Source: Prochlorococcus sp. AG-409-D09
GTDB lineage: Bacteria; Cyanobacteriota; Cyanobacteriia; PCC-6307; Cyanobiaceae
Direction of reading: 5' to 3'
Assembly (NCBI GenBank): GCA_003215935.1
Contig: QCJQ01000006.1
Coordinates: 1-58,873, forward strand
Length of the DNA stretch: 58,873 nt
Under the pieces are notes generated by a model that saw only the letters and a list, made by a program, of their open reading frames with translations, did not search any database and was not told the origin of the DNA. A program made the translations under genes and the position numbers. Positions 46,313 to 54,542 of the stretch are shown here, piece by piece. Numbering within the stretch: position 1 is the stretch's first letter; the number at the start of each line of letters is the position of its first letter.

Positions 46313-46945
46313 TATCTGATTTATATATTTAATGGAATTTATAGATCTCTTTTATTTTCTTAAGAAAAAAATTATCTATCCATATTAACTAAAATAGTTA
46401 TAACATTCTTTTAATAAATTCAGCAGAAATAAATGTAATCTCTTGAATATTTGGATAAATATTGAGAGAATCAATTAAAGAAATTAATTAAACTCTATTG
46501 GTTCAGATTTAATCTTAGGCTCAATTTTAATCAATATGGTTATTGAATAGAGTTCTTTGATCATTCATTGCCTAGTTATTCAGTGAATCAGCTCTAATGG
46601 CCTAAGTAAATTGAAATACCACTTATTTTGTTAATTTTAATAGAGTATTAATAATGTGAGCCTCAGGAATATTAGGCTAACCTTTCATAAGGCGACTCAA
46701 AAAACAAAATATAAATTATTACTGTGCCTCAAGTAATCACACCAGGACTACAATTTTGACTTTATAGAGGAAGGTGCAACTCGAAAGATAATTCTTGAAT
46801 CTAAATCTGATTGGATGATTAATTCTTCTGTTTTAGCATCTGTCAAAGAATACTAAGGTTATCAAAAAACTGGGCCTAAAAGAATTAGACGAATAGATGC
46901 TATAATACATTTTAATTTTGCAGATATAAAAGGAAAGGGGAATTT
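46313..46945. other. Gene-free AT-rich stretch with relic coding sequence
   Basis: About 630 bases. It holds one relic of a Rossmann-fold epimerase start (own entry). Near 46768-46855 a frame reads EGATRKIILESKSDWMINSS... and is broken by stops on both sides, so it may be a second relic. AAAGGGGAATTT just before 46946 serves as a Shine-Dalgarno sequence for the next gene. I see no intact gene, tRNA or repeat array. Confidence 0.5.
46630..46680 (+). pseudogene. Relic A: decayed NAD-binding epimerase/reductase start
   Basis: In one frame it reads VLIM-stop-ASGILG-stop. The ATG is at 46654-46656 and the next codon is TGA where the sister relic at 51448-51543 has GGA. The nucleotide match between the two over about 45 bases (TTTTAATAG...ATTAATAATG.GAGCCTCAGGAAT..TAGG) is close. 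The pattern MGASGMLG is a Rossmann glycine loop as in RmlD/short-chain epimerases. Confidence 0.55.
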
Positions 46946-47749
46946 ATGGAAGAATTAGAATACTTTAAACAAAATGGCTTTATTGCATTTAGAAATGCAA
47001 TAGAAATTAGGTCAATTAATAAGATTGAAAAGGATATAAATAATATTCTAAATTATTTTTGTCAATTAAGAAATATAGATTTAAGTGATATCAAATCAAC
47101 TCCTAACAAGTTTCTTGCATTAGAAAAGATATCAAAAGATCTTTTTTACGAATTTAGTTTAGCTTTAGGAGATCTCCAATCTTTAAATAATCCAGTATTA
47201 ACAGATAAGTTTAAGGAGTTTCAATATAAGTTATTTGAAGATCTTTCGGTTCCATTTTCCTCTACACACGCAAGTTTATTTTATAATATCAAAGGAGTAA
47301 AACGATTGCAATATGATTGGCATCAAGAAAGATCATATTTCCCTAATCATGATCTAGGTATTCATTATTGGGGACCATTGTATAGAGATATTTTAGAAAC
47401 TGGTGGCCCAATGTTGATTAAAGTTAAATCTCATTATAAACATTTTGATTTTGAAAAAATAGCGAAAGCCGGATCACTCACTCAATTAAAAGTTCCAGAT
47501 AATTCTGTGAAAAACTTGGAAATATTTCGATGTAATATTCAACGAGGAGATATGGTAATTTTTGACCATAAATGTGTTCATTGTACGGAAGAGGTTCCTA
47601 CAGATGATAATCCTAGGGTTACTTTTATTAGACGCTTTGCAGGTAATTCTTTCGGGGGGATACTTCCAACCACTTCTACTTTAACTACTAAAAACAACAA
47701 AGATTTTTCTTCTAAGCAATCCAATAATTATTCTTCAAGAAATAAATGA
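46946..47749 (+). CDS. Phytanoyl-CoA dioxygenase (PhyH) family protein
   Basis: 267 residues. A Fe(II)/2-oxoglutarate hydroxylase fold: FKQNGFIAFRNAIE at the N-terminus, the iron-binding pair in YDWHQERSYF (H-x-E), the far histidine in MVIFDHKCVHCTEEV and the 2-oxoglutarate arginine in NPRVTFIRRFAG. It may hydroxylate a sugar or lipid of the surface glycan; family members act on many substrates. It starts 1-2 bases before the next gene region (stop at 47749, PseC start at 47751), so it is probably co-transcribed with the aminotransferase. Confidence 0.82.
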   Translation: MEELEYFKQNGFIAFRNAIEIRSINKIEKDINNILNYFCQLRNIDLSDIKSTPNKFLALEKISKDLFYEFSLALGDLQSLNNPVLTDKFKEFQYKLFEDLSVPFSSTHASLFYNIKGVKRLQYDWHQERSYFPNHDLGIHYWGPLYRDILETGGPMLIKVKSHYKHFDFEKIAKAGSLTQLKVPDNSVKNLEIFRCNIQRGDMVIFDHKCVHCTEEVPTDDNPRVTFIRRFAGNSFGGILPTTSTLTTKNNKDFSSKQSNNYSSRNK

Positions 47750-47750
47750 T

Positions 47751-48917
47751 ATGAGTAATCCCTTTATTCCATACGGTCGACAAGATATAAATAAAGATGA
47801 TATTAAGCAGGTAGTAAAAATTCTCAAAAGTGATTACATTACGCAGGGCCCAATAATAGAAAAATTTGAAAAGGCTATATCCAAAATAGTTAAGAGTAGG
47901 CACTCCGTAGCTTGTAATAGCGCAACCAGTGCTCTTCATATAGCTTGCATGGCTTTAGGGCTAAAAGAGGGAGAGCGACTATGGACTACACCTATTACAT
48001 TTGTTGCTTCTGCTAATTGTGGACTTTATTGTGGTGCCGTAGTTGATTTTGTAGATATTGATCCTGATACAGGTTTACTCTGCTGTAAAGAACTTGAGAA
48101 AAAATTAAAGGAAGCAAAGTCTTCGGGAACACTTCCAAGGGTACTAGTACCAGTGCATCTTGCTGGTACTAGTTGTGACATGCCAAAGATTTATGAATTG
48201 TCTAAGCAATATGGGTTTTCAATAATTGAAGATGCAAGTCATGCAATTGGCGGAGATTGTAATAATTACCCTGTAGGAAGTTGTAAATATAGTGATATAA
48301 CCGTATTTAGTTTGCACCCAGTAAAAATAATTACCAGTGCCGAAGGAGGTATTGCGACAACCAATAATTTTGATATTGCAAATAAAATGAAATACTTAAG
48401 AAGTCATGGAATTGTTAAGGATAAGAATTTATTTATAAATAAGCCTGAAGGATCATGGAGCTATGAACAACAATATTTAGGATATAATTATAGAATGTCT
48501 GAAGTTCATGCAGCTCTAGGTTTAAATCAACTTAAAAGACTAGAAACTTTCATTAATAAGCGTAATCAGATTATAAAGTATTACAAAGATAATATTTCAC
48601 ATCTACCATTAAAATTTCTATGTGTACCAAAGAATGTGAGGTCTTCATATCATTTGGCAATTATTAGGTTAAACAATAAGGATAGTGATTTTCACAGTTA
48701 CATATTTGATAATTTGCGAAAAGAAAATATAGGAGTTCAAGTACATTATACGCCAGTACATCTGCAGCCATATTATAAAAATGAGGGTTATAGTCAAGGA
48801 GATTTCCCTAAATCAGAAGAATATTCCAGGAATGCAATAACGTTGCCTATTTTCCCTACTATATCTAAAGAGTCTATAAATAGAGTCATAAGTGTTTTGG
48901 GGAATTTATTAAAGTAA
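47751..48917 (+). CDS. pseC: PseC-type UDP-4-keto-6-deoxysugar aminotransferase (DegT family)
   Basis: PLP enzyme, 388 residues. The N-terminal IPYGRQDINKDDIKQVVKIL and the run VACNSATSALHIACMALGL, ITFVASANCGLYCGA, VPVHLAGTSCDMPKIYEL match PseC closely. The pyridoxal-phosphate lysine lies in FSLHPVKIITSAEGG and the conserved loop is GYNYRMSEVHAALGLNQL. PseC turns the UDP-4-keto sugar made by PseB into UDP-4-amino-4,6-dideoxy-N-acetyl-altrosamine for pseudaminic acid. No PseB is nearby. In the same run as the dioxygenase. Confidence 0.85.
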   Translation: MSNPFIPYGRQDINKDDIKQVVKILKSDYITQGPIIEKFEKAISKIVKSRHSVACNSATSALHIACMALGLKEGERLWTTPITFVASANCGLYCGAVVDFVDIDPDTGLLCCKELEKKLKEAKSSGTLPRVLVPVHLAGTSCDMPKIYELSKQYGFSIIEDASHAIGGDCNNYPVGSCKYSDITVFSLHPVKIITSAEGGIATTNNFDIANKMKYLRSHGIVKDKNLFINKPEGSWSYEQQYLGYNYRMSEVHAALGLNQLKRLETFINKRNQIIKYYKDNISHLPLKFLCVPKNVRSSYHLAIIRLNNKDSDFHSYIFDNLRKENIGVQVHYTPVHLQPYYKNEGYSQGDFPKSEEYSRNAITLPIFPTISKESINRVISVLGNLLK

Positions 48918-48985
48918 GAAGTTGATTATTAATTAGCAATCTTATCAACTTTGAATTGAAAAACTTGTATATTCTAAGAATAAAT

Positions 48986-49564
48986 CTATGGATATGAAAG
49001 GATATCTCCGTTATAAAAAGGATGACTTTCTATTAGTCGAGTGTAAATTTTTTCTATCATACCGCGCTCAATTCCAGCAAATGTTTCTTTAAACTTATTT
49101 AAAGACATTTTCTCAGATTGTATAAGTCCTTTGGTTTTTTTGACTTTGTGAGAATAAAAGGAAATATTAAAAGAGTCTCCATATACAAAATCAAATATTG
49201 TTTTTGCCCTTGCAGTATGATAAGAACTAGTTATAACAGCTAAATTTTTAAAATTATATCTAGGAATTATATTTTTCCTAGTAAATATAGCATCTCCAAC
49301 AGTATCTCTTGAATTAATTTCGCATATTATTTTTTCTTTAGGGATCAAGAAATTCTTAATTAAATAATGCGACATTGAATGTGCAATTTTGATATTAGAG
49401 TCTTTCCTATAATCCCAACCACAAGTTATAAGCTTAGATTGTATATTACACAAATAAATTTCAATCCCCTTAGCTGCTCGAAGTTTTGATTCAATATCTA
49501 ATGTACCTTCAGAGTCCATTAAATGAGATAATATGATAATAGCTTCAATATTTTTTTGATTCAT
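48986..49564 (-). CDS. DUF218/ElyC-YdcF-like protein
   Basis: 192 residues, minus strand inside the plus-strand glycan run. IEAIIILSHLMDSEGTLD, IQSKLITCGW, EKIICEINSRDTVGDAIF and LAVITSSYHTARAKTIF are the DUF218 pattern (Y/S-H-x-x-R after a VTSxYH). Family members are linked to envelope and cell-wall precursor control; a role in the glycan is guessed from position only. No membrane anchor is seen, unlike many relatives, so it may act in the cytoplasm. Its stop lies 68 bases from the PseC stop. Confidence 0.75.
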   Translation of the reverse strand: MNQKNIEAIIILSHLMDSEGTLDIESKLRAAKGIEIYLCNIQSKLITCGWDYRKDSNIKIAHSMSHYLIKNFLIPKEKIICEINSRDTVGDAIFTRKNIIPRYNFKNLAVITSSYHTARAKTIFDFVYGDSFNISFYSHKVKKTKGLIQSEKMSLNKFKETFAGIERGMIEKIYTRLIESHPFYNGDILSYP

Positions 49565-49672
49565 TGAGATTCTTTCATATTGCTAATTAATAAGGTTGGG
49601 GAGAAGAATCCCATCAGTTTTTACTTTATTATTAAAGCACATTTTAAACTCTGATCAGGAGTACCAAGAAGC

Positions 49673-50272
49673 TTGACTGGAAGTCTAAAGAAGCCTAGTG
49701 CTTCAATATTGTTTCTAGGGTATAGTCAAAAAGAGACTATGCTAATAGATGCATTAATAGAAAAAGGTTTTAGGGTTACGCATACAAATCAAAGAATATC
49801 TGATACATCAGGTTATGATTTGGTTTTAAGTTTTGGTTATAAGCACATAATTACAAAAAAGATCTTAGATAATGCTCATATTCCATTGATTAACTTACAT
49901 ATCTCATATTTGCCTTGGAATAAAGGTGCTCATCCAAATTTCTGGTCTTTTTATGACTCTACACCGAGTGGTGTGACTATTCATTTGATAGATGAAGGAA
50001 TAGATACCGGTCCAATTATATTTCAGAAGTATATCAATTTTACAGAATATGAAACTACTTTTGAGGCTACATATAAAAGACTTATACGAGAGATTGAATC
50101 TTTATTAATATTGAATATTCACAGTATAATTGCAGGTGAATATTCCGTAAGGCCACAAAGGAGAAAAGGTTCTTTTCACAAAGTAGGTGATTTACCCCAT
50201 GAATTTAAAGGTTGGGATTCTAATATTATTGAAGAAATTCATCGTCTCGATCAAATTAACAACAACCAATGA
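49673..50272 (+). CDS. Formyltransferase (methionyl-tRNA formyltransferase-like sugar enzyme)
   Basis: 199 residues from a TTG start. Formyltransferase fold: LVLSFGYKHIITKKILDN, the signature INLHISYLPWNKGAHPNFWS with the catalytic asparagine/histidine, and GVTIHLIDEGIDTGPIIF with the aspartate. It lacks the C-terminal tRNA-binding domain and is too short for Fmt, so it should formylate an amino sugar with formyl-tetrahydrofolate. It overlaps pseI by 4 bases (ATGA), so the two are coupled. A likely substrate is the 4-amino sugar made by PseC, replacing the usual PseH acetylation. Confidence 0.8.
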   Translation: MTGSLKKPSASILFLGYSQKETMLIDALIEKGFRVTHTNQRISDTSGYDLVLSFGYKHIITKKILDNAHIPLINLHISYLPWNKGAHPNFWSFYDSTPSGVTIHLIDEGIDTGPIIFQKYINFTEYETTFEATYKRLIREIESLLILNIHSIIAGEYSVRPQRRKGSFHKVGDLPHEFKGWDSNIIEEIHRLDQINNNQ

Positions 50273-51309
50273 TTCAAATTAATAATAGAAAGATTTCCAC
50301 GAATTACTCTCCTTATGTAATTGCAGAATTATCAGCTAATCATAATGGTTCTATTTCAATAGCTAAGGAATCTATTAAAACAGCGAAAGATTTTGGAGCA
50401 GATGCGGTAAAGATTCAAACATATACAGCAGATACTATGACATTAAATTGTGATAAAGAAGACTTTATAATTAAAAGTGGATTATGGAAAGGTTATAAGC
50501 TTTATGATTTATATAAAGAGGCTCATACTCCATTTGAGTGGCATCATGAACTATTTTCTTTTGCTAAAGAGATTGGAATAACATTATTTTCATCCCCTTT
50601 TGATGAGTCTGCTGTTGATTTACTTGAAGATCTAAATACTCCTGCATATAAAATCGCATCATTCGAATTATGTGATATACCCCTTATTAAATATATAGCA
50701 AAGAAAAATAAGCCAATGCTTATGTCAACTGGTATGGCCTCTGCTGATGAAGTAAGAGAAGCAGTATTTGCAGCAAAAGAAAATGGATGTACTAACCTTC
50801 TTTTATTTCACTGCATAAGTTCATACCCAGCAGCTATTGAAGATGCAAACTTAAAGAATTTAATTTATCTTCGAGATGAATTTGATGTAGAAGTTGGTCT
50901 TTCAGATCATACTATAGGTAATACTGTAGCTATAGCTTCTATTCCATTAGGAGCTTGTGCAATAGAAAAGCATTTCACTATTAATCGGAGGAACAAGTCA
51001 CCTGACAGCACATTTTCAATCGAACCCAGTGAATTATCTGAGTTAAAACAAATTACTCATAAAACCTGGCTAGCACTTGGCTCAAAAGGTTTTTTTAGAT
51101 CAGAAAATGAAATTAAAAGCAAAGTATTTAGACGGTCACTTTATTTTGTTAATAACTTAAAGAAGGGATCAATAGTTTGCCCTAATGATATTAGAAGAAT
51201 TAGACCTGGCTTTGGAATAAAGCCTAAGTATGAGTCGGAAATTATTGGTAAAAGGTTAAAAGTAGACGTTAGCGTAGGAGATAAAGTCGACTGGGGGCTT
51301 CTAGAGTAA
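50269..51309 (+). CDS. pseI: PseI/NeuB-type nonulosonate synthase
   Basis: Condenses phosphoenolpyruvate with a six-carbon diamino sugar to give a nine-carbon sugar. 346 residues. NeuB barrel: YVIAELSANHNGS, AVKIQTYTADTM, LFSSPFDESAVDLLE, YKIASFELCDIPLIKYI, STGMASADEV, FHCISSYPA, VGLSDHTIGN, AIEKHFT; then a C-terminal SAF (antifreeze-like) domain, RSLYFVNNLKKGSIVCPND. The sequence reads closer to PseI (pseudaminic) than to NeuB/LegI, based on the GLWKGYKLYDLYKEAHTP segment. Translationally coupled to the formyltransferase. Confidence 0.87.
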   Translation: MIQINNRKISTNYSPYVIAELSANHNGSISIAKESIKTAKDFGADAVKIQTYTADTMTLNCDKEDFIIKSGLWKGYKLYDLYKEAHTPFEWHHELFSFAKEIGITLFSSPFDESAVDLLEDLNTPAYKIASFELCDIPLIKYIAKKNKPMLMSTGMASADEVREAVFAAKENGCTNLLLFHCISSYPAAIEDANLKNLIYLRDEFDVEVGLSDHTIGNTVAIASIPLGACAIEKHFTINRRNKSPDSTFSIEPSELSELKQITHKTWLALGSKGFFRSENEIKSKVFRRSLYFVNNLKKGSIVCPNDIRRIRPGFGIKPKYESEIIGKRLKVDVSVGDKVDWGLLE

Positions 51310-51447
51310 GAAGGATTACTAGATGAACTACAACTTATTAGATTAGCTACAGTATTAATTATATAGTCAAATTATTTCTTACTTCGCTGAACGCAATGTC
51401 TACAAGACTATTAAGAAGAGGGAAGAGTGCCGTTTTAATTTTTTGTT

Positions 51448-51543
51448 GTGAGTTTTAATAGTGCATTAATAATGGGAGCCTCAGGAATGCTAGGTCAATC
51501 TGCTACGTCTTTTAAAAGCGGCATTACTATCATTTTTTGGTAA
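51448..51543 (+). pseudogene. Relic B: decayed NAD-binding epimerase/reductase start
   Basis: The frame reads ...ALIMGASGMLGQSATSFKSG... with ATG at 51472-51474 and a stop at 51541-51543. GASGMLG is a Rossmann glycine loop of a sugar-nucleotide reductase or epimerase, cut off after about 10 residues. It is the sister of relic A; this copy keeps the glycine codon GGA. Lies upstream of pseF. Confidence 0.6.
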
Positions 51544-51592
51544 AATAAATTTATCAAATAACATTAAAATAGTACTAGTTGGATATTAAAAT

Positions 51593-52276
51593 ATGAAGAA
51601 TGTTTGTCTAATTCCTGCACGTGGGGGATCAAAAAGAATTCACAAAAAGAATATTCAACTGTTCCATGGCAAGCCCTTAATTGCTTGGAGTATTGAATGT
51701 GCAATTAACTCAGGGTTATTTGAGAAAGTATTTGTTTCCACTGACAGTCATGAAATATCAGTAATAGCCGCCAAATTTGGTGCTGCAATTCCCTTTATAA
51801 GACCATCATCAATCTCAGATGATTTTGCCTTAGATAAAGATGTAAGGCAACATTTTATATCTTGGATGAAAGAAAACAATTTAAATACAGACTATTTATT
51901 TTATCTATATCCAACTGCACCATTTATAACAAAACAAATATTGGAAGGATGTTTAATGACTTTAAAAGAAAGTAATGCCTCCTCGTCATTAACAGTCACT
52001 TCATATTCATATCCCGTTTTGCGTGCTTTACGGATGGATAAGTATGGTTACCTATCGTTTAAATGGCAAGAAAATTCACTTATAAGAAGTCAAGATCTAG
52101 AAGAATTAATACATGATGCCGGGTTATGTTATTGCTATGACATGAATAAGTATTCAAATAAAGAGGAGGATATGAAACGAGTTGGCTACATGGTCCCAAG
52201 AGATTGTTGCCAAGACATTGATACAATAGAAGATTTTAAATTTGCAGAAAAACTCTTCACCATAAGAGAAAAATAA
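51593..52276 (+). CDS. pseF: PseF-type CMP-nonulosonate synthetase
   Basis: Activates the nine-carbon sugar with CTP. 227 residues, normal for PseF/NeuA. The nucleotide-binding start LIPARGGSKRIHKKNIQLF, VFVSTDSHEISVIAAKFGA, FIRPSSISDDFALDKDV, YPTAPFITKQ and the end DCCQDIDTIEDFKFAEKLF fit the pseudaminic acid cytidylyltransferase group. 283 bases of gene-poor DNA, including relic B, separate it from pseI, so it has its own promoter. Confidence 0.87.
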   Translation: MKNVCLIPARGGSKRIHKKNIQLFHGKPLIAWSIECAINSGLFEKVFVSTDSHEISVIAAKFGAAIPFIRPSSISDDFALDKDVRQHFISWMKENNLNTDYLFYLYPTAPFITKQILEGCLMTLKESNASSSLTVTSYSYPVLRALRMDKYGYLSFKWQENSLIRSQDLEELIHDAGLCYCYDMNKYSNKEEDMKRVGYMVPRDCCQDIDTIEDFKFAEKLFTIREK

Positions 52277-52357
52277 ATACCTTTTAAATATATAAATGGT
52301 AACAAATCTAGATGTTTAGGTTACTGTTATTTTACGCAAAAAAATAAATGATTATAC

Positions 52358-53596
52358 CTAGATTTTTTCAATTGCTTCATTAAATAATTCTAATTGATTG
52401 GAATTAGCAGTTTTTCTTTTATACTTACTATTTGAACAAAGTTCTATAAAATTAGGGATACAACTTTCTATTGATTTTTCAGTTTGAAGATTAATTTCAA
52501 AATCAACTTCAAAAGGAAATTCAAAGGTCTCATTTTTTATTCCTACTGTAAAGTGACCTGCTTTACTAGCTTCATACAAAAAAGAGGTAGCAGAACCTAT
52601 AAAAATAGATTTATAATTATTTAAACAATCTATTTTGTTAGAGAGATCTGGGATACAATCTCTTCCAATTAGGGAGATGCAATTATTTAAATCTTTATTT
52701 TTTGCCTCATTTGGATGAGGTCTAAAATAGATTTTAGCATTGCAATATTTTCTTATTCCATTAAATAAAATTTTATAAAGATTCATAATATCCTTATCTT
52801 GTTTAGGATCTAAATTCTTTAAACCTCGTCCTATAAGAAAAATATCTTGTATCTCTTTTGGAGGTTTTGCATAAGCAAAATAAGGTAAGCCGATATTATA
52901 TGCCTTGCATTCAGGGTTGAATCTCTTAATAAAATTAGCCTGTTGTAAATCCCACGTCAGATGGTAATCAGACCACATATTGTCCATTTGTGGTGGAAAA
53001 CCTTTTTGATTAATAAAGTAATATCCATGCTGAATACAAATAACTTTGATCCTTTCTTTGTCTAAAGAAGATAAGGCAGTCAAAAAATTTCCTTTAGGTT
53101 CTGTATCTTCACTTATAAAAAACTTATAGTCTTTTCCTACGAGGAATTTATCCCATTTATATAGATGATATTCTAAGAAAAAAGATATATTGAAATGCTG
53201 AAAAGTTTTAACGGCAAATATTTCAGGAAGCAAACTTATGCTTATTAAACCACGTTTTTTACAATAATTTTTGTAGTTTCCTTCGCTTAAAATACACATT
53301 TGATTTGATTTGAAATTAGCAAATAATGTCTTATTCCTGATTCCTTCAAAAAAAATTGAACCTTTTAATTTTTTATATTGTGATATTGATGAGAATAAAC
53401 CTAGAAATGCCCTGACAAAGGTAAAAATACTTTTACTGGATTTAGTTTGAACTTCTATTGCTCTAGGTATATACAATCTCAACACTTTGTCGAAATAGAT
53501 CCTTCTTTTTTTGATTACTTTACAAATTTCAAAATATTTATTTGTTCTTCGACCTTCTCTTAAAAAAGAGATTAAATTTATTACTGCTGAATTCAT
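52358..53596 (-). CDS. Candidate GT-B glycosyltransferase (possible nonulosonate transferase)
   Basis: 412 residues, minus strand, convergent with pseF. The second half looks like a GT-B fold: IQHGYYFINQKGFPPQMD, DIFLIGRGLKNLDPKQ, then IYFRPHPNEAKN with an HP motif and FIGSATSFLYEASKAGHFTVG with an S-x-x-S-type motif before an acidic end. HP and serine/threonine pair motifs occur in bacterial sialyltransferases of the GT52/GT80 kind and in capsule CDP-sugar transferases. With the neighbouring CMP-sugar gene, I infer it attaches the nonulosonate; I am not sure of the family. N-terminal 120 residues are basic and aromatic-rich, possibly membrane-attached. Confidence 0.6.
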   Translation of the reverse strand: MNSAVINLISFLREGRRTNKYFEICKVIKKRRIYFDKVLRLYIPRAIEVQTKSSKSIFTFVRAFLGLFSSISQYKKLKGSIFFEGIRNKTLFANFKSNQMCILSEGNYKNYCKKRGLISISLLPEIFAVKTFQHFNISFFLEYHLYKWDKFLVGKDYKFFISEDTEPKGNFLTALSSLDKERIKVICIQHGYYFINQKGFPPQMDNMWSDYHLTWDLQQANFIKRFNPECKAYNIGLPYFAYAKPPKEIQDIFLIGRGLKNLDPKQDKDIMNLYKILFNGIRKYCNAKIYFRPHPNEAKNKDLNNCISLIGRDCIPDLSNKIDCLNNYKSIFIGSATSFLYEASKAGHFTVGIKNETFEFPFEVDFEINLQTEKSIESCIPNFIELCSNSKYKRKTANSNQLELFNEAIEKI

Positions 53597-53660
53597 TATA
53601 ATAACTTTTAATTTGATTAGGCTCTTGGTATCTTATTTCTAACACGACTTTTACCACGTA

Positions 53661-54138
53661 TTGGGTCTTAATGTAAATTCCCCACTAAAGAGCGAAGAAG
53701 CTGATCCCATTTCAGCTAAAGCAGCCAGAGACTATCTCAATGGTTTCGTGGCTGGAGAAATACTCGACATCGACGCATCACCAAAGACAGCTATGTACGA
53801 ACCGTTAGATATACATAAGGAATCAAATCCTCCCCATACACCTATCTTTAACTACTCAACATTGCACCACCTTCAAATCTTCTAACGAGTTAAAAGAAAT
53901 TACCTATCACGATCTGTACGGCAATACATTCAAAAGTACTGTTACCCATCGATCTATATGCGCTTATATCGACTGTTCTGCAATAGCTCTGATCCTACGT
54001 TATTGCTAGAGATTATTTACTGTCCCAACTGAAGGAAAACTATATGCAAGAGCTATTCTCCTCAAGTAAAGAAAGATGCTGGCAGAGGAATTAAGAGACC
54101 TCAGAGAAGCACCTGAACTTCACCCACTTGTTAAATAG
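53661..54138 (+). pseudogene. Relic coding region beside tRNA-Cys
   Basis: The first frame (from about 53661, ending 53885) reads LKSEEADPISAKAARDYLNG... and then stops; a shifted frame goes on with NELKEITYHDLYGNTFKSTV... up to a TAG near 54010, and a last frame at 54076-54138 encodes 20 residues (LAEELRDLREAPELHP). The base composition is less AT-rich than the island to the left. It looks like a frameshifted gene, family unknown. I cannot exclude that the first frame alone is a real 70-residue gene. Confidence 0.4.
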
Positions 54139-54247
54139 TTGGGAGTTAGTTGCACCTTCCCCAAAGTTGCAACTAAATAACCGTGGCAGGTCTGGATTTG
54201 TAATATCTAAGATTCTTCAGGTGAGGTGAAAGATTAAATCTCAGATT

Positions 54248-54280
54248 CCCCGTTCTCCTGTCAGGACGGGGTTTTTTTTT
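54248..54280 (+). terminator. Rho-independent terminator near tRNA-Cys
   Basis: CCCCGT (54248-54253) pairs with ACGGGG (54266-54271) around a TCTCCTGTCAGG loop and is followed by nine T. What transcript it ends is not clear: no intact gene precedes it, so a short RNA starting in 54140-54240 or the relic region is possible. Confidence 0.75.
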
Positions 54281-54444
54281 ATTGGTTAAGTAAGGCAATT
54301 CAGGGGATAATGAGGAATAGGTAAATCAAAAAAGAACTACCTTACCGCTACCTTACCGTGTTTAATCTTTGAAACTTGCCACCCGATACACATGGAGCAT
54401 AGTTCTCGGAAGGGTTCTGAAGAAATTAAAACGTAAACTGTTAA

Positions 54445-54515
54445 AGGCGGCACCCAGATTCGAACTGGGGATAAAGGATTTGCAATCCTCTGCCTTACCA
54501 CTTGGCCATGCCGCC
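54445..54515 (-). tRNA. tRNA-Cys (anticodon GCA)
   Basis: Minus-strand cloverleaf: acceptor GGCGGCA paired to TGCCGCC with a T (U73) discriminator base at 54445, D-loop GGCCAAGTGGTAAGGC, anticodon loop TTGCAAA with GCA, T arm CCCAGTTCGAATCTGGG. It is at the right edge of the accessory region; tRNA-Cys is a common integration neighbour for islands, though no integrase or direct repeat was found here. Confidence 0.96.
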
Positions 54516-54542
54516 ATAAAGGAGAACAAAAATCCTCTCTTA

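Noticed and set aside
46768-46855. Broken coding-like frame EGATRKIILESKSDW
   Set aside because: Only about 28 codons before a stop and no family recognised, so not called as a gene.
54369-54542. N-terminal extension of the LpxB-related gene
   Set aside because: It would be translated through tRNA-Cys on the opposite strand and has no family-like residues; I use the TTG at 54543.
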